Assembly (NCBI RefSeq): GCF_000747095.1
Contig: NZ_JQGL01000017.1
Span: 1 to 57,165, forward strand
From: Sulfuricurvum sp. MLSB
Lineage (GTDB): Bacteria > Campylobacterota > Campylobacteria > Campylobacterales > Sulfurimonadaceae
Direction: 5' to 3'
DNA: 57,165 bases
In this document: positions 8,081-16,545 of the stretch, one piece after another
How positions within the stretch are numbered: position 1 is the first letter of the stretch
How the letters are laid out: each line of letters begins with the position of its first letter
Position numbers and translations under genes: made by a program
The notes under the pieces: model-generated
Seen by the model: the letters and a program-made list of their open reading frames with translations, nothing else
The model's database searches: none
Told to the model about the DNA's origin: nothing

Positions 8081-8955
8081 ACTTCTCCGATTCGGAGCAT
8101 TCGGGCCGCCGAGGGAGTTTCGCTACGCCGGATCAGCTCATGAAACCACTCCGGCGGCTCATCGAGCGGTTCGTCGGAGAGACGGAAGGTTCCGTAATGG
8201 ATCGGGATCAGCGTCTTTGCCCCCAGATCGTTAAACGCCCGTATCGCTTCGGGCGGATTGAGGTGGTTGGGCTGCATGATCGCTTCGGGGCGGTAGGCTC
8301 CGATCGGCAAAAACGCTTCGTCAATCGCAAACCGCTCCGCAATCTCCGCAAAATGCTCTCCGTATGCGCTGTCCCCCGCATGGAAGAGCGTATGCTCTTC
8401 GTTTTGGATCACGTATCCGCCCCAGAGAGCTTTGTTCGTGTCAAAAGGGGTGCGTTTGCTCCAGTGTCTGGCGGGGACGAGGGTGATAAAAAGTCCTCGG
8501 GCCATGACCGATTCCCACCATTCCAGCTCAAAACACCTTTCCCGTGCAATATGCCCTTTTAAATATCGCCAAAACCCCTGCGGCGCAACAATGATCGTTT
8601 CGGGATTTCGCTTTAACAGTTCCAGTACGGAAGGTTTGTCGAAATGGTCGTAATGGGCATGGGTGATGAGGATCAGGTCGGCGCGAAGCTCTTCTCGCGG
8701 CAGCGGCAGAGGAGTATGACGGGCGTACATCGGAATACCCCCCAGTACGGGATCGATGGCGACCGTTGTGCCGCCGATACCCAGCCACAGCGACGCATGC
8801 CCAAGCCACAGAGCGTATTCCCCCTCCGGAAGGGCGTTTTGATACTCGATCGGCAAGGGTTTTTCATCAGGGCGCTGCGCCGCCAAACGCTTCGAGAGCT
8901 GCCATCGCAAAATGGTGCGTAATCTGATTTTCGGCGACGTGTAGCGATCGAGCAT
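8041..8955 (-). CDS. Metallo-beta-lactamase-fold hydrolase (NAPE-PLD / UlaG-like)
   Basis: A 304-residue protein with the zinc-binding H-x-H-x-D-H motif as THAHYDHFD (His99, His101, Asp103, His104). Before it is GHASLWLGIGGTTVAIDPVL, and later come the other ligands in FHAGDSAYGEHF and the C-terminal IPIHYGTFRL. The order WLGHAS, then LITHAHYDH, then the GDS, then IHYGTF matches the N-acyl-phosphatidylethanolamine phospholipase D/UlaG branch, which cleaves phosphodiester or lactone bonds. No signal peptide is visible. The gene is convergent with yceI and the two 3' ends overlap by 40 bases, so the last 13 codons of each are read from both strands. Confidence 0.8.
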   Translation of the reverse strand: MLDRYTSPKIRLRTILRWQLSKRLAAQRPDEKPLPIEYQNALPEGEYALWLGHASLWLGIGGTTVAIDPVLGGIPMYARHTPLPLPREELRADLILITHAHYDHFDKPSVLELLKRNPETIIVAPQGFWRYLKGHIARERCFELEWWESVMARGLFITLVPARHWSKRTPFDTNKALWGGYVIQNEEHTLFHAGDSAYGEHFAEIAERFAIDEAFLPIGAYRPEAIMQPNHLNPPEAIRAFNDLGAKTLIPIHYGTFRLSDEPLDEPPEWFHELIRRSETPSAARMLRIGEVYRFSTTSTFRST

Positions 8956-9026
8956 AAAACCCCTTTCTTTTTTTTATTGTACCAAAAGGGGGAAAGGATT
9001 AGTATTCGCCTAAAAAAGGGATGGGA

Positions 9027-9914
9027 ATGGAACAGTTTGCATTTATCATCGGATTGCTGTTGATCGGTGTGCTGCTTCAAAAGGCTCCCGCCCCCGCCGA
9101 TTTTTCCAAAAGCCTCAATTTTTTCGTCATCTACGTCTCGCTCCCCGCAACCGTACTTCTGCAGGTCCCGAAAATCCATTTCGATCTCTCCGCACTCGGG
9201 GTGGTTATCGTGCCGTGGCTGCTGCTGCCGATTATGGCGGGAATCGTTATTGCCATGACCCGAAACCATCCGCTTCATGTCAGGGCGGCGCTGCTGCTTG
9301 TCGTTCCGTTGGGGAATACGTCGTTTGTCGGAATTCCGATCGTCCATACACTGCTGGGAGAAGGTGCCATCCCCTACGTACTGATGTACGATCAGTTCGG
9401 GACGTTTTTGATGCTCTCCCTGTACGGCAGCGCGGTAATCGCCCGTTATGAAAGCGGCATTTTTCACAAACGGCTGATCTTGAAAAAACTGCTTCTCTTT
9501 CCGCCGTTTTTGATTCTGCTGTTTGCTCTGGGGTGGGGGGAGATGCCGCAGGCTGCACAGCCTTATCTTCAGACGCTTTCCTCTACACTGGTGCCTCTGG
9601 CACTCGTATCGGTGGGCTATTCGCTCAAGTTCGGCGGAGAAATCGATTATCCCCTCTTTATGAAAGCGCTGGGGCTGAAACTGCTTGTGATGCCGCTGAT
9701 TGCATTCGGTATTTTAGCCGCATTAGGCACGGATCTGCCGGCGCTCAAAACAGGGGTGCTGGAATCGGGAATGCCCGCGATGATAACGGCCGGAGCGCTT
9801 GCGATCGCGTCCGGATTTGCCCCGGCACTCAGCGCGGCGTTGGTGGGGTATGGGATTGTCGTCTCGCTCGTCACGCTGCCGCTGATCGCGTATCTGATGG
9901 AGAGGCTGCTTTAG
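9027..9914 (+). CDS. AEC-family (auxin efflux carrier-like) permease
   Basis: A 295-residue inner-membrane protein with about ten hydrophobic segments arranged as two five-helix repeats, as in the bile-acid/auxin-efflux carrier superfamily. Motifs in keeping with this family are LVVPLGNTSFVGIPIV in the first half and ESGMPAMITAGALA in the second, where the unwound crossing helices lie. ATG 9027 is chosen because the AAAAAAGGG ribosome site sits six bases upstream; ATG 9021 is too close to it. The substrate is likely a small organic acid, but cannot be deduced. The stop overlaps the stop of the convergent CDGSH gene. Confidence 0.8.
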   Translation: MEQFAFIIGLLLIGVLLQKAPAPADFSKSLNFFVIYVSLPATVLLQVPKIHFDLSALGVVIVPWLLLPIMAGIVIAMTRNHPLHVRAALLLVVPLGNTSFVGIPIVHTLLGEGAIPYVLMYDQFGTFLMLSLYGSAVIARYESGIFHKRLILKKLLLFPPFLILLFALGWGEMPQAAQPYLQTLSSTLVPLALVSVGYSLKFGGEIDYPLFMKALGLKLLVMPLIAFGILAALGTDLPALKTGVLESGMPAMITAGALAIASGFAPALSAALVGYGIVVSLVTLPLIAYLMERLL

Positions 9915-10147
9915 GGCACCTGCTGATGCGATCCGTCGCAGTAGGGTTTACGTCCCGAGCGGCCGCAGCGGCAGAGCCATTTGTCGGTATCGACGTCGAC
10001 GGAGAATTTGATCGGTGTTTTCCCGGTTCCTTCGTGGCTTCCGTCACAAAACGGGAAGCTTTCGGACAGGCCGCACGTGCAGTACGCGTATTCGACATTG
10101 GCGTCCAAGGATGCTTTAAACGGTTCGTTCTGGAACTTGGTGTCCAT
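9911..10147 (-). CDS. Double CDGSH iron-sulfur protein
   Basis: A 78-residue protein with two CDGSH iron-sulfur motifs. The first has Cys23, Cys25, Cys34 and His38 (CTCGLSESFPFCDGSH). The second has Cys59, Cys61, Cys70 and His74 (CRCGRSGRKPYCDGSH). Each would bind one [2Fe-2S] cluster through three cysteines and a histidine, as in mitoNEET/Miner2. No targeting signal is present, so it is cytoplasmic. Bacterial double-CDGSH proteins are linked to iron-sulfur or redox homeostasis, but the exact partner is unknown. Its stop overlaps the stop of the convergent AEC permease by 3 bases. Confidence 0.9.
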   Translation of the reverse strand: MDTKFQNEPFKASLDANVEYAYCTCGLSESFPFCDGSHEGTGKTPIKFSVDVDTDKWLCRCGRSGRKPYCDGSHQQVP

Positions 10148-10221
10148 GACATACTCCTTTAAGCAGTATAAGCAAGTATCATATCACGTTTTTGGCGGCA
10201 ACATTCCCCATTACTAAAATT

Positions 10222-10244
10222 TATAATCAATGATAAGCTATAAT
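10222..10244 (+). promoter_or_regulatory. Two candidate -10 elements upstream of the 10279 gene
   Basis: Two exact TATAAT hexamers occur at 10222-10227 and 10239-10244, one 17 bases after the other, 35-50 bases before the ATG at 10279. The downstream copy is the better placed. No convincing -35 accompanies either, which is common in this group of bacteria. Confidence 0.5.
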
Positions 10245-10278
10245 TCCAATATCTTTAAAATCATTTTGTAGGTAGATA

Positions 10279-10689
10279 ATGGGTTACGATAGTGTAAACG
10301 AAGTTAGCGCTCTTATCAAAAAGACGTATTACACCTATGAAAGATTTCAATTGTACGCAACGTTCGCGTTGCTGTATCACGAAGAACCGATCAGTGTCGT
10401 AGAGTTGGCAAAGTATATCAGGCTCTCCGATCAGCTGATGCAGATCGATGAACACCACTATCTGATCGTTTTCTCATTTACCACACAAGACAACGCGTAC
10501 AAAGCGGCGCAAAATCTTCTCTATAGTCTGGACAAGCATTTCAACAACCACACCAGTTTTATCGCGCTGGATTCTTTCGACGTCTCGAAATCTCCTAAAA
10601 TTGTGTTGCGCCGACTGGAACAGATTCTCGCCGAAATCCGAAAAAGCCCCTATCACCGAATCGAAACGGAACAAATAATCGAAAATTAA
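10279..10689 (+). CDS. Small hypothetical cytoplasmic protein
   Basis: A 136-residue protein with alternating strands and helices and no signal peptide or membrane segment. Features include VAELAKYIRLS-like text (VVELAKYIRLSDQLMQIDEH), HYLIVFSFTTQDNAYKAAQN and a C-terminal helix. The pattern is reminiscent of a degenerate nucleotide-cyclase-type (GGDEF-like) half-domain, which alternates in the same way, but no GGDEF motif is present and I do not assign it. A TAGGTAG ribosome site precedes the ATG. The gene stands alone between the CDGSH gene and the tRNA array. Confidence 0.6.
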   Translation: MGYDSVNEVSALIKKTYYTYERFQLYATFALLYHEEPISVVELAKYIRLSDQLMQIDEHHYLIVFSFTTQDNAYKAAQNLLYSLDKHFNNHTSFIALDSFDVSKSPKIVLRRLEQILAEIRKSPYHRIETEQIIEN

Positions 10690-10765
10690 AAAATCGCTAA
10701 ACAGATGCATGAACAGAACAAAATTTTATTTTGGAAGTGTTTTTTGTGGAAGATTTAAAAGTAAG

Positions 10766-10853
10766 TGGCGGGCAGACTGAGATTCGAACTCAGGGACCTG
10801 TTACAGTCGCCGGTTTTCAAGACCGGTGCATTCAACCGCTCTGCCATCTGCCC
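10766..10853 (-). tRNA. tRNA-Ser (UGA)
   Basis: An 88-base tRNA including an encoded CCA. The acceptor stem GGGCAGA/TCTGCCC is perfect, the anticodon loop CTTGAAA gives UGA, the extended variable arm (GACTGTAACAGGTC) is as expected for serine, and the T arm is CTGAG-TTCGAAT-CTCAG. It is the last tRNA of the array in transcription order. Confidence 0.97.
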
Positions 10854-10875
10854 GTAAATTGAGTGTATTTTATAG

Positions 10876-10949
10876 TGGAGGCGGCACCCGGATTCGAACC
10901 GGGGATCAGGGCTTTGCAGGCCCATGCCTTACCACTTGGCTATGCCGCC
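10876..10949 (-). tRNA. tRNA-Cys (GCA)
   Basis: A 74-base tRNA with encoded CCA. The acceptor stem is GGCGGCA/TGCCGCC, the anticodon loop CTGCAAA reads GCA, and the discriminator base is U, the identity element of cysteine tRNA. Confidence 0.97.
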
Positions 10950-10954
10950 GTTTA

Positions 10955-11041
10955 TGGTGCCCGAAGCCGGACTTGAACCGGCACAGTGTTACCACCGAGG
11001 GATTTTAAGTCCCTTGCGTCTACCGATTTCGCCATCCGGGC
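10955..11041 (-). tRNA. tRNA-Leu (UAA)
   Basis: An 87-base tRNA with encoded CCA. The acceptor stem GCCCGGA pairs with TTCGGGC (one G-U), the anticodon loop CTTAAAA reads UAA, and the long variable arm and the A discriminator fit leucine. It lies 5 bases upstream of tRNA-Cys in the same transcript. Confidence 0.97.
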
Positions 11042-11102
11042 AACTGACACAAAAAAATACCCCAGTTCAAACATTGACGATACAATGTTTCAACTAGGGT
11101 TA

Positions 11103-11177
11103 TGGAGCGGGAAACGAGGTTCGAACTCGCGACCCCAACCTTGGCAAGGTTGTGCTCTACCACTGAGCTATTCCCGC
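11103..11177 (-). tRNA. tRNA-Gly (GCC)
   Basis: A 75-base tRNA with encoded CCA. The acceptor stem is GCGGGAA/TTCCCGC, the anticodon loop TTGCCAA reads GCC, the T arm is CGAGG-TTCGAAC-CTCG on the complementary strand, and the discriminator is U. It is the first tRNA of the array. Confidence 0.97.
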
Positions 11178-11195
11178 ATCTTTTTGTGGACTGGA

Positions 11196-11224
11196 AGTAT
11201 AGCAAAAAATTTTGGGCGTGTAAA
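11196..11224 (-). promoter_or_regulatory. Promoter of the Gly-Leu-Cys-Ser tRNA array
   Basis: On the minus strand, a -35 TTTACA (11219-11224) and a -10 TATACT (11196-11201) are separated by exactly 17 bases. The -10 ends about 19 bases before the first base of tRNA-Gly. This is the best sigma-70 promoter in the window. Confidence 0.75.
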
Positions 11225-11286
11225 GAGGTCGGAGATTTTTTTTTGGTTTTTTGACAGGGGACAAGGTTTTTAGAGCATCGGTGCGG

Positions 11287-11292
11287 TATAAT
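11287..11292 (+). promoter_or_regulatory. Candidate -10 element of ilvD
   Basis: An exact TATAAT about 37 bases upstream of the ilvD ATG. The obvious TTGACA at 11251 is 30 bases upstream of it, too far to be its -35, and no leader peptide or attenuator fits in the short 5' region. Confidence 0.55.
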
Positions 11293-11328
11293 CGCGCTAT
11301 TTAAACATTATGATCAAAAAGGAATCCT

Positions 11329-13017
11329 ATGCGTAGTGATACTATCAAAAGAGGATTTGACAAGACTCCGCACCGCAGCCTTTTGCGCGCGACGGGGCTC
11401 AAAGACGAGGATTTTAACAAACCTTTCATCGGGGTGGCAAACTCCCACATTGACATCATTCCGGGACACTTTTTCCTTCAGGAATACGGCCGTATCGTGA
11501 AAGAAGCGATCCGCGAAGCAGGCGGCGTGCCGTTCGAGTTCAACACGATCGGCGTCGATGACGGGATCGCAATGGGGCACGACGGGATGCTCTACTCTCT
11601 TCCGAGCCGCGAACTGATCGCCGATTCGATCGAGACGGTGATGAATGCCCATAAGCTTGACGGACTCATCTGCATTCCCAACTGCGACAAGATCGTTCCG
11701 GGGATGCTGATGGGCGCATTGCGCGTGAATGTTCCGACGATCTTCGTCTCGGGCGGTCCGATGAAGGCGGGGCACAAGAAAGACGGTACTCCGATCGACC
11801 TTGCCACGGCGTTCGAAGCCGTCGGCAAACATGCCGATGGCAAAATGTCCGACGAAGAGCTGTACGAGATCGAGTGCGAAGCGTGTCCGAGCGGCGGGAG
11901 CTGTTCGGGGATGTTTACCGCGAACTCGATGAATACGCTGTGTGAAGCGATGGGTGTGGCTTTGCCGGGTAACGGCACCGTTTTGGCGATGACGCCTGAG
12001 CGGATCGAGATGGTCAAAACGGCGGCCCGCCGTATCGTCGAGATGGTCAAAGACGAAAATAGCGCCAAATGGAACATGCGCAATATCCTGAACGAAAAAG
12101 CGGTTCACAACGCATTCGTCGTCGATATGGCGATGGGGGGAAGCTCGAATACGGTTCTGCATATGTTGAGCATCGCCAAAGAAGCGGGAGTCGAGTTCGA
12201 CATCACCCAGATCAATAAAATCAGCGAGAATGTCGCCCACATCGCGAAAATCTCTCCGTCGCTATCAACTGTTCATATGGACGACATCAACCGTGCAGGC
12301 GGCGTTAACGCCGTTATGAAAGAAGTCAGCCGACGCGGCGGAATCCTCCACACCGATGCGATGACGGTCACGGGCGAGACGATCGGAGAGCGGATCAAAG
12401 ACGCCGTGATCAAAGATCCCAACATCATCCACACGAATGAAAATGCCTACTCTCCAGTCGGCGGTCTGTCGATTTTGTTCGGGAATCTCGCCGAAGAGGG
12501 TGCCGTCGTCAAAACGGCGGGGATCGCTCCGAGCATGCGGCAGTTCAAAGGAAGCGCGGTGTGCTTCAATTCGCAGCAAGAAGCGATTGCGGGAATCGTG
12601 GGCCACAAGGTCAAAGCGGGCGACGTCGTCGTTATCCGTTACGAAGGTCCGAAGGGTGGTCCGGGGATGCAGGAAATGCTTGCTCCTACAGCCCTGATCA
12701 TGGGTATGGGGCTGGGCGAGAGCGTTGCGTTGATCACCGACGGCCGTTTTTCGGGTGCAACCCGCGGAGCTTCTATCGGGCATGTCAGCCCTGAAGCAGC
12801 GGAGGGCGGTCTGATCGCGCTGATCGAAAACGGCGACGAAATCGAGATCGACGTCGATGCGCACCTGCTGCAGCTCAATGTCAGCTACGAAGTGCTCGAA
12901 CAGCGTCGCCTCCACTGGAAACCGATCCAAAAAGAGATCCCTTCCAAATGGCTCAAACGCTACAGTCTCCTCGTTTCCAACGCTTCCAACGGTGCGGCTC
13001 TGAAAACAGAACTATAA
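11329..13017 (+). CDS. ilvD: Dihydroxy-acid dehydratase
   Basis: 562 residues, the full family length. It catalyses dehydration of 2,3-dihydroxy-isovalerate and 2,3-dihydroxy-3-methylvalerate in valine, leucine and isoleucine synthesis, in the cytoplasm, using an iron-sulfur cluster and Mg. Visible signatures are NCDKIVPGM (Cys119) and [15 protein letters not shown] (Cys192), the cluster ligands, [13 protein letters not shown] near residue 80, and [16 protein letters not shown] near the C-terminus. The ATG follows AAAAAGGAATCCT, a good ribosome site. It is a single-gene transcription unit with a TATAAT upstream and a hairpin terminator downstream. It lies between the tRNA array and the end of the glycan operon, with which it converges. 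Confidence 0.97.
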   Translation: MRSDTIKRGFDKTPHRSLLRATGLKDEDFNKPFIGVANSHIDIIPGHFFLQEYGRIVKEAIREAGGVPFEFNTIGVDDGIAMGHDGMLYSLPSRELIADSIETVMNAHKLDGLICIPNCDKIVPGMLMGALRVNVPTIFVSGGPMKAGHKKDGTPIDLATAFEAVGKHADGKMSDEELYEIECEACPSGGSCSGMFTANSMNTLCEAMGVALPGNGTVLAMTPERIEMVKTAARRIVEMVKDENSAKWNMRNILNEKAVHNAFVVDMAMGGSSNTVLHMLSIAKEAGVEFDITQINKISENVAHIAKISPSLSTVHMDDINRAGGVNAVMKEVSRRGGILHTDAMTVTGETIGERIKDAVIKDPNIIHTNENAYSPVGGLSILFGNLAEEGAVVKTAGIAPSMRQFKGSAVCFNSQQEAIAGIVGHKVKAGDVVVIRYEGPKGGPGMQEMLAPTALIMGMGLGESVALITDGRFSGATRGASIGHVSPEAAEGGLIALIENGDEIEIDVDAHLLQLNVSYEVLEQRRLHWKPIQKEIPSKWLKRYSLLVSNASNGAALKTEL

Positions 13018-13028
13018 ATACTGCAGCT

Positions 13029-13054
13029 TGCCTCTGTCGAGGCAGATTGTTTTT
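13029..13054 (+). terminator. Rho-independent terminator of ilvD
   Basis: A perfect six-pair stem, TGCCTC-TGTC-GAGGCA (13029-13044), followed by GATTGTTTTT. A near-copy of this hairpin on the minus strand terminates the dcd/DUF465 unit at 41495-41518. Confidence 0.8.
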
Positions 13055-13064
13055 CTGTACGTTT

Positions 13065-14849
13065 TTAGGTGTTTTTGGCGTGCGCAAACTCCGGCACGAT
13101 TCTTCTCAACCCTTCAACAACATTTTCCGTCTGCGCCAATGCGTCGATATCGTTGCGCAGTTCGTCGATCGGGTACGCGGTCGAACGGGCAATCATAATC
13201 GATTCAAACGCCGTTTTTCGTTCGCTTTCGTCGATCAAAAGCTCTTCGTAAAGTTTTTCACCCGGGCGCAATCCCGTATAGACAATTTCCACGGGGCGGG
13301 TAGCGTAGAGGCGGATCATCGTCTCTGCCAGAGTGCGGATCTGAACCGGCTGACCCATATCGAGGATAAAGAGTTCTCCGCCCCGTGCAATGGCGGCCGC
13401 TTGCAACACCAACTGGCACGCTTCGCTGATCAGCATGAAATAGCGGGTGATGTCGGGGTGAGTGATCGTAATCGGACCTCCCGATTCGATTTGCGATTTG
13501 AATTTGGGAATAACGCTTCCGCTGGAACCCAATACATTGCCAAAGCGGACGGAAACGATCTCGCTGTTTTTGGGATCGACGTTTTGGGCATAGAGTTCGA
13601 CGACCCGTTTGGTGGCTCCCATGACGTTGGTAGGGCGGACTGCCTTGTCGGTCGAGATGATGACGATTTTGGGGACGTCATGTCCGATGGCACAATCGAT
13701 CAGGGTGCGCGAACCGATAACGTTGTTCATCACCGCTGCATGAGGGTTGGCCTCGCACAACGGAACGTGTTTGAAGGCCGCCGCATGGATCACAATATCG
13801 GGGCGCTCGGAGGAAAAGATCGCATTGAGCGTTTCACGCTCGGTAATGCTGCACAGATGCAGTGCCGCTTCTGGGAGTTTTTCGCCGACCTGATAAAGGT
13901 TGTATTCGCTGTTGTCGATCAAGACAAGCCGCGCCGCGCCGAAACGGCGGCACTGCAGTGCGATTTCGCTCCCGATGCTTCCGCCTCCTCCGGTGATAAG
14001 GACGGTTTTGTTTTCGATGAAGGCGCCGATGGTCGCGGTGTCAAGGTCTTTGGGGTGGCGGGCAAGGAGCTCTTCCACCGACAGTGGAGTGATCGTTTCG
14101 GCTCCGTCGGCAAGGAGGGCGGAACGTTTGATCTCTTTGATCCCCGCTTCGCTGAGAAGTTGATAGGCCTGACGGAAATCCTCATTGGGAAGCTCGCCGT
14201 CGATGATAGCGGCGGTGATTTCGCGCTCGCGGACCGTTTCGCCCAGATGTTCGGTTCCGATGATTTTGAGGTTCTGAACGGTAGAGCCGATCATGTGGCG
14301 GTTTTTCGGCTGGAGCGAGACGACGGCAACGGGATAGTAGGGGATGGAGCCTTCCAGCGCACTTTTGATCAGGTTTGCGGTATTGGGCGATATGCCGACG
14401 ATCAGAGTCGGTTGTACGTTGGCATGATGTGAACCGAAACCGAAGATCAGCCGCTTCAGCAGACGCAATCCCCCCAGAAAAATAATCGAAAGGATTAAAT
14501 CGATAATAATGACGCTTCGGGGAAACGGGGCAAATAGATCGGGCAGTGCGACGTAGATCAGCGACATGGCCGCGTACGCGCCAAAGAGTGCGTAAACGAG
14601 TTTTTTCCCTTCGGGGAGTCCGTAAAAACGCCAGATGACGCGGTAGTTTTTAAAGGCGTAAATGAACACGATTTTCAGTGCGATCAGGGTAATAGCCACC
14701 GTGCAAAAAGGGTCTAGAAATTTTGTCGGGATATCGAAATTGAATCGGAGCAGATAGGCGCCATAAAGCGTTATAAAGGAGAGAAGAATATCGGATACGA
14801 CAAAAAAAGCGATCCGTTTGGCGCCGGTGGGGCGAAGCATCGTACTCAC
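13065..14849 (-). CDS. pglF: Membrane-anchored UDP-GlcNAc 4,6-dehydratase, PglF type
   Basis: 594 residues from GTG 14849, which overlaps the pglE stop (GTGA); ATG 14840 is an alternative three codons in. Four membrane helices occupy residues about 10-130, followed by a CoA/nucleotide-binding-like region, then an SDR catalytic domain: VLITGGGGSIGSEIALQC (NAD-binding), IHAAAFKHVPLCEANP, the modified catalytic region STDKAVRPTNVMGATKR and RFGNVLGSSGSVIPKF. This is the layout of C. jejuni PglF (590 residues), which makes UDP-4-keto-6-deoxy-GlcNAc, the first step to N,N'-diacetylbacillosamine. It is the last gene of the 22-frame glycan operon and supplies substrate to pglE. A homologous branch makes capsule precursors, but the pglB-C-E neighbours favour PglF. 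Confidence 0.9.
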   Translation of the reverse strand: MSTMLRPTGAKRIAFFVVSDILLSFITLYGAYLLRFNFDIPTKFLDPFCTVAITLIALKIVFIYAFKNYRVIWRFYGLPEGKKLVYALFGAYAAMSLIYVALPDLFAPFPRSVIIIDLILSIIFLGGLRLLKRLIFGFGSHHANVQPTLIVGISPNTANLIKSALEGSIPYYPVAVVSLQPKNRHMIGSTVQNLKIIGTEHLGETVREREITAAIIDGELPNEDFRQAYQLLSEAGIKEIKRSALLADGAETITPLSVEELLARHPKDLDTATIGAFIENKTVLITGGGGSIGSEIALQCRRFGAARLVLIDNSEYNLYQVGEKLPEAALHLCSITERETLNAIFSSERPDIVIHAAAFKHVPLCEANPHAAVMNNVIGSRTLIDCAIGHDVPKIVIISTDKAVRPTNVMGATKRVVELYAQNVDPKNSEIVSVRFGNVLGSSGSVIPKFKSQIESGGPITITHPDITRYFMLISEACQLVLQAAAIARGGELFILDMGQPVQIRTLAETMIRLYATRPVEIVYTGLRPGEKLYEELLIDESERKTAFESIMIARSTAYPIDELRNDIDALAQTENVVEGLRRIVPEFAHAKNT

Positions 14850-15952
14850 GCAAGAACCTGTCTGAGAATCGTGCATACCCGCGATACGTCTCCGCGGTTC
14901 ATGCGGGTACCGCTGGGGAGGCACAGCCCTTTTTCGAAAAGCATTTGTGAAGTGCCGTTTTCGATGTGCAAGGCGCCGTTGAACAGCGGTTGCAAGTGCA
15001 TCGGTTTCCACAGAGGGCGGCTTTCGATGTTTTCGGCTTCAAGAGCAAGGCGGACGCGTTTGGGATCGGTGCGCTCGAAGGTCAATGTGCTTAGCCAGCG
15101 GTTCCCTCGACTGTTCGGGAGTTCAGGCATAAACGTGATTTCGCCGATATCGGCCAACTCCTCGCGGTACCAGTCAAAAACCTGCCGCCGCGCTGCGATC
15201 CGCTCGTCCAGAACTTCCATCTGGCCGACGCCGATGGCGGCGATGATATTGCTCATCCGGTAGTTGTAGCCGAAGTCGGTATGTTCGTAATGGGGGGCAT
15301 CGTCACGCGCCTGCGTCGAATAAAAGCGGGCTTTGTCGATGAACGTTTTGTTCGCCGATACGAGCATGCCGCCGCCCGAAGTGGTGAGGATTTTGTTGCC
15401 GTTGAAACTGTAGGCGCCGAAGATTCCGTACGTTCCGCTTTGTTTTCCCTCATAAATCGCTCCGAGGCTTTCGGCGGCATCTTCGATCAGAAAAATTCCG
15501 TGACGGTCGCAGATCTGAGCGATACGGCCGATGTCCGCGCACTGGCCGTAAAGATGGGTCAGGATCAGTGCTTTTGGCTTTTTGGGGGAGGCCGCAATCG
15601 CTTTTTCGAGAAGATCGGGATCAAGATTCCAGCTGCGCTCATCGCTGTCGATGAAAAACGGCGTCGCATCCTGATACAAAATGGGAGCGATCGAACCGAT
15701 GAACGTAAACGAGGAGGCCAGGACGATATCGCCTTTGCCGATTCCCAGTACCCGCAATGCCAGATGAATGGCGGCGGTGGCACTGGAGAGTGCGAGAACA
15801 TGAGGCGCTTTCGTATAGTCGCGGATACTTTGTTCGAACCGGTCGACCATCGGCCCAAGAGGAGCGATGTAATTGCTCTCAAACGCCTCTGCGACGTAGG
15901 TCTGTTCGCGGCCGCTCATGTGCGGCGGAGAAAGAAAAAGGCGGGATTTCAT
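14846..15952 (-). CDS. pglE: UDP-4-keto sugar aminotransferase, PglE type
   Basis: 368 residues, a PLP-dependent DegT/DnrJ/EryC1 aminotransferase. The start MKSRLFLSPPHMSGREQ is typical for PglE. The PLP lysine is in YSFNGNKILTTSGGG, the aspartate binding the pyridine nitrogen is in LIEDAAESLGA, and the C-terminal half has GYNYRMSNIIAAIGVGQ. It would transfer amine from glutamate to the 4-keto product of PglF, giving UDP-4-amino-4,6-dideoxy-GlcNAc. ATG 15952 overlaps the pglC stop by 4 bases, and its stop overlaps the pglF GTG. No pglD acetyltransferase is adjacent, which is unusual for the pathway; LegH upstream could substitute. Confidence 0.88.
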   Translation of the reverse strand: MKSRLFLSPPHMSGREQTYVAEAFESNYIAPLGPMVDRFEQSIRDYTKAPHVLALSSATAAIHLALRVLGIGKGDIVLASSFTFIGSIAPILYQDATPFFIDSDERSWNLDPDLLEKAIAASPKKPKALILTHLYGQCADIGRIAQICDRHGIFLIEDAAESLGAIYEGKQSGTYGIFGAYSFNGNKILTTSGGGMLVSANKTFIDKARFYSTQARDDAPHYEHTDFGYNYRMSNIIAAIGVGQMEVLDERIAARRQVFDWYREELADIGEITFMPELPNSRGNRWLSTLTFERTDPKRVRLALEAENIESRPLWKPMHLQPLFNGALHIENGTSQMLFEKGLCLPSGTRMNRGDVSRVCTILRQVLA

Positions 15953-16545
15953 GAAAATACGGTCCTCCACAGATAACCGATATCCCCCATAAACGACCAT
16001 TCGTGAATATACCGGCGGTTGAGGCGGACTTTATCGGGCCAAATAATTTCGTCATTATAGCGTTTTGGGTCGTCCTGCGATGCAAGAATGTTCTCTTCAT
16101 CCTTGTATTTCAGCGTCGCCGGCCCCGTAATCCCCGGACGAAGCGTCAGAATTTCGGCGTCGTCACCCGTCAATGTGTCGGTGTAGCCGCTGACGTCCGG
16201 ACGCGGACCGACCAGACTCATGTGTCCCAAGACAACGTTGATGAGTTGCGGGAGTTCGTCGATTTTCGTTTTTCGGAAAAACGCGCCGCTTCGGGTAATG
16301 CGCGGATCGTATGCCGTGGTGATCGTCGTTGAGAAATCTTCGATGGGCCGCATGGTTTTGATCTTGATGAGCGGAAACAATTTTCCCATCCGTCCGACGC
16401 GCATCTGAATAAAAAAGCCGTTGCTGCGCGTTTCGACGGACGCAACGACAAAGGCGATCAGGATGATCCACCATGTCAAAGACAATCCGATCAGGGACAC
16501 GATGATGTCGAAGGTGCGTTTACAAATTTTCTGGCGTAATGTCAT
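15949..16545 (-). CDS. pglC: Undecaprenyl-phosphate sugar-1-phosphate transferase, PglC type
   Basis: 198 residues, the small monotopic phosphoglycosyl transferase form. It has one N-terminal re-entrant membrane helix (FDIIVSLIGLSLTWWIILIA), then the catalytic segments: IKTMRPIEDF, DPRITRSGAFFRKTKIDELP (the Asp-Glu catalytic pair), and GHMSLVGPRPD. PglC attaches the diamino sugar phosphate to undecaprenyl phosphate on the cytoplasmic face, priming the lipid-linked glycan. It abuts pglB without a gap and overlaps pglE by 4 bases. Related WecA/WbaP-like enzymes are longer, so the short length supports PglC. Confidence 0.9.
   Translation of the reverse strand: MTLRQKICKRTFDIIVSLIGLSLTWWIILIAFVVASVETRSNGFFIQMRVGRMGKLFPLIKIKTMRPIEDFSTTITTAYDPRITRSGAFFRKTKIDELPQLINVVLGHMSLVGPRPDVSGYTDTLTGDDAEILTLRPGITGPATLKYKDEENILASQDDPKRYNDEIIWPDKVRLNRRYIHEWSFMGDIGYLWRTVFS

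Noticed and set aside
11251-11292. TTGACA at 11251 with TATAAT at 11287 as a single promoter
   Set aside because: The spacer is 30 bases, not 16-18. The TATAAT alone was kept.
12948-14432. 494-codon open frame on the plus strand
   Set aside because: It lies opposite pglF, whose product has full family motifs. The translation is low-complexity Phe/Gly/Asp-rich antisense text with no domain.
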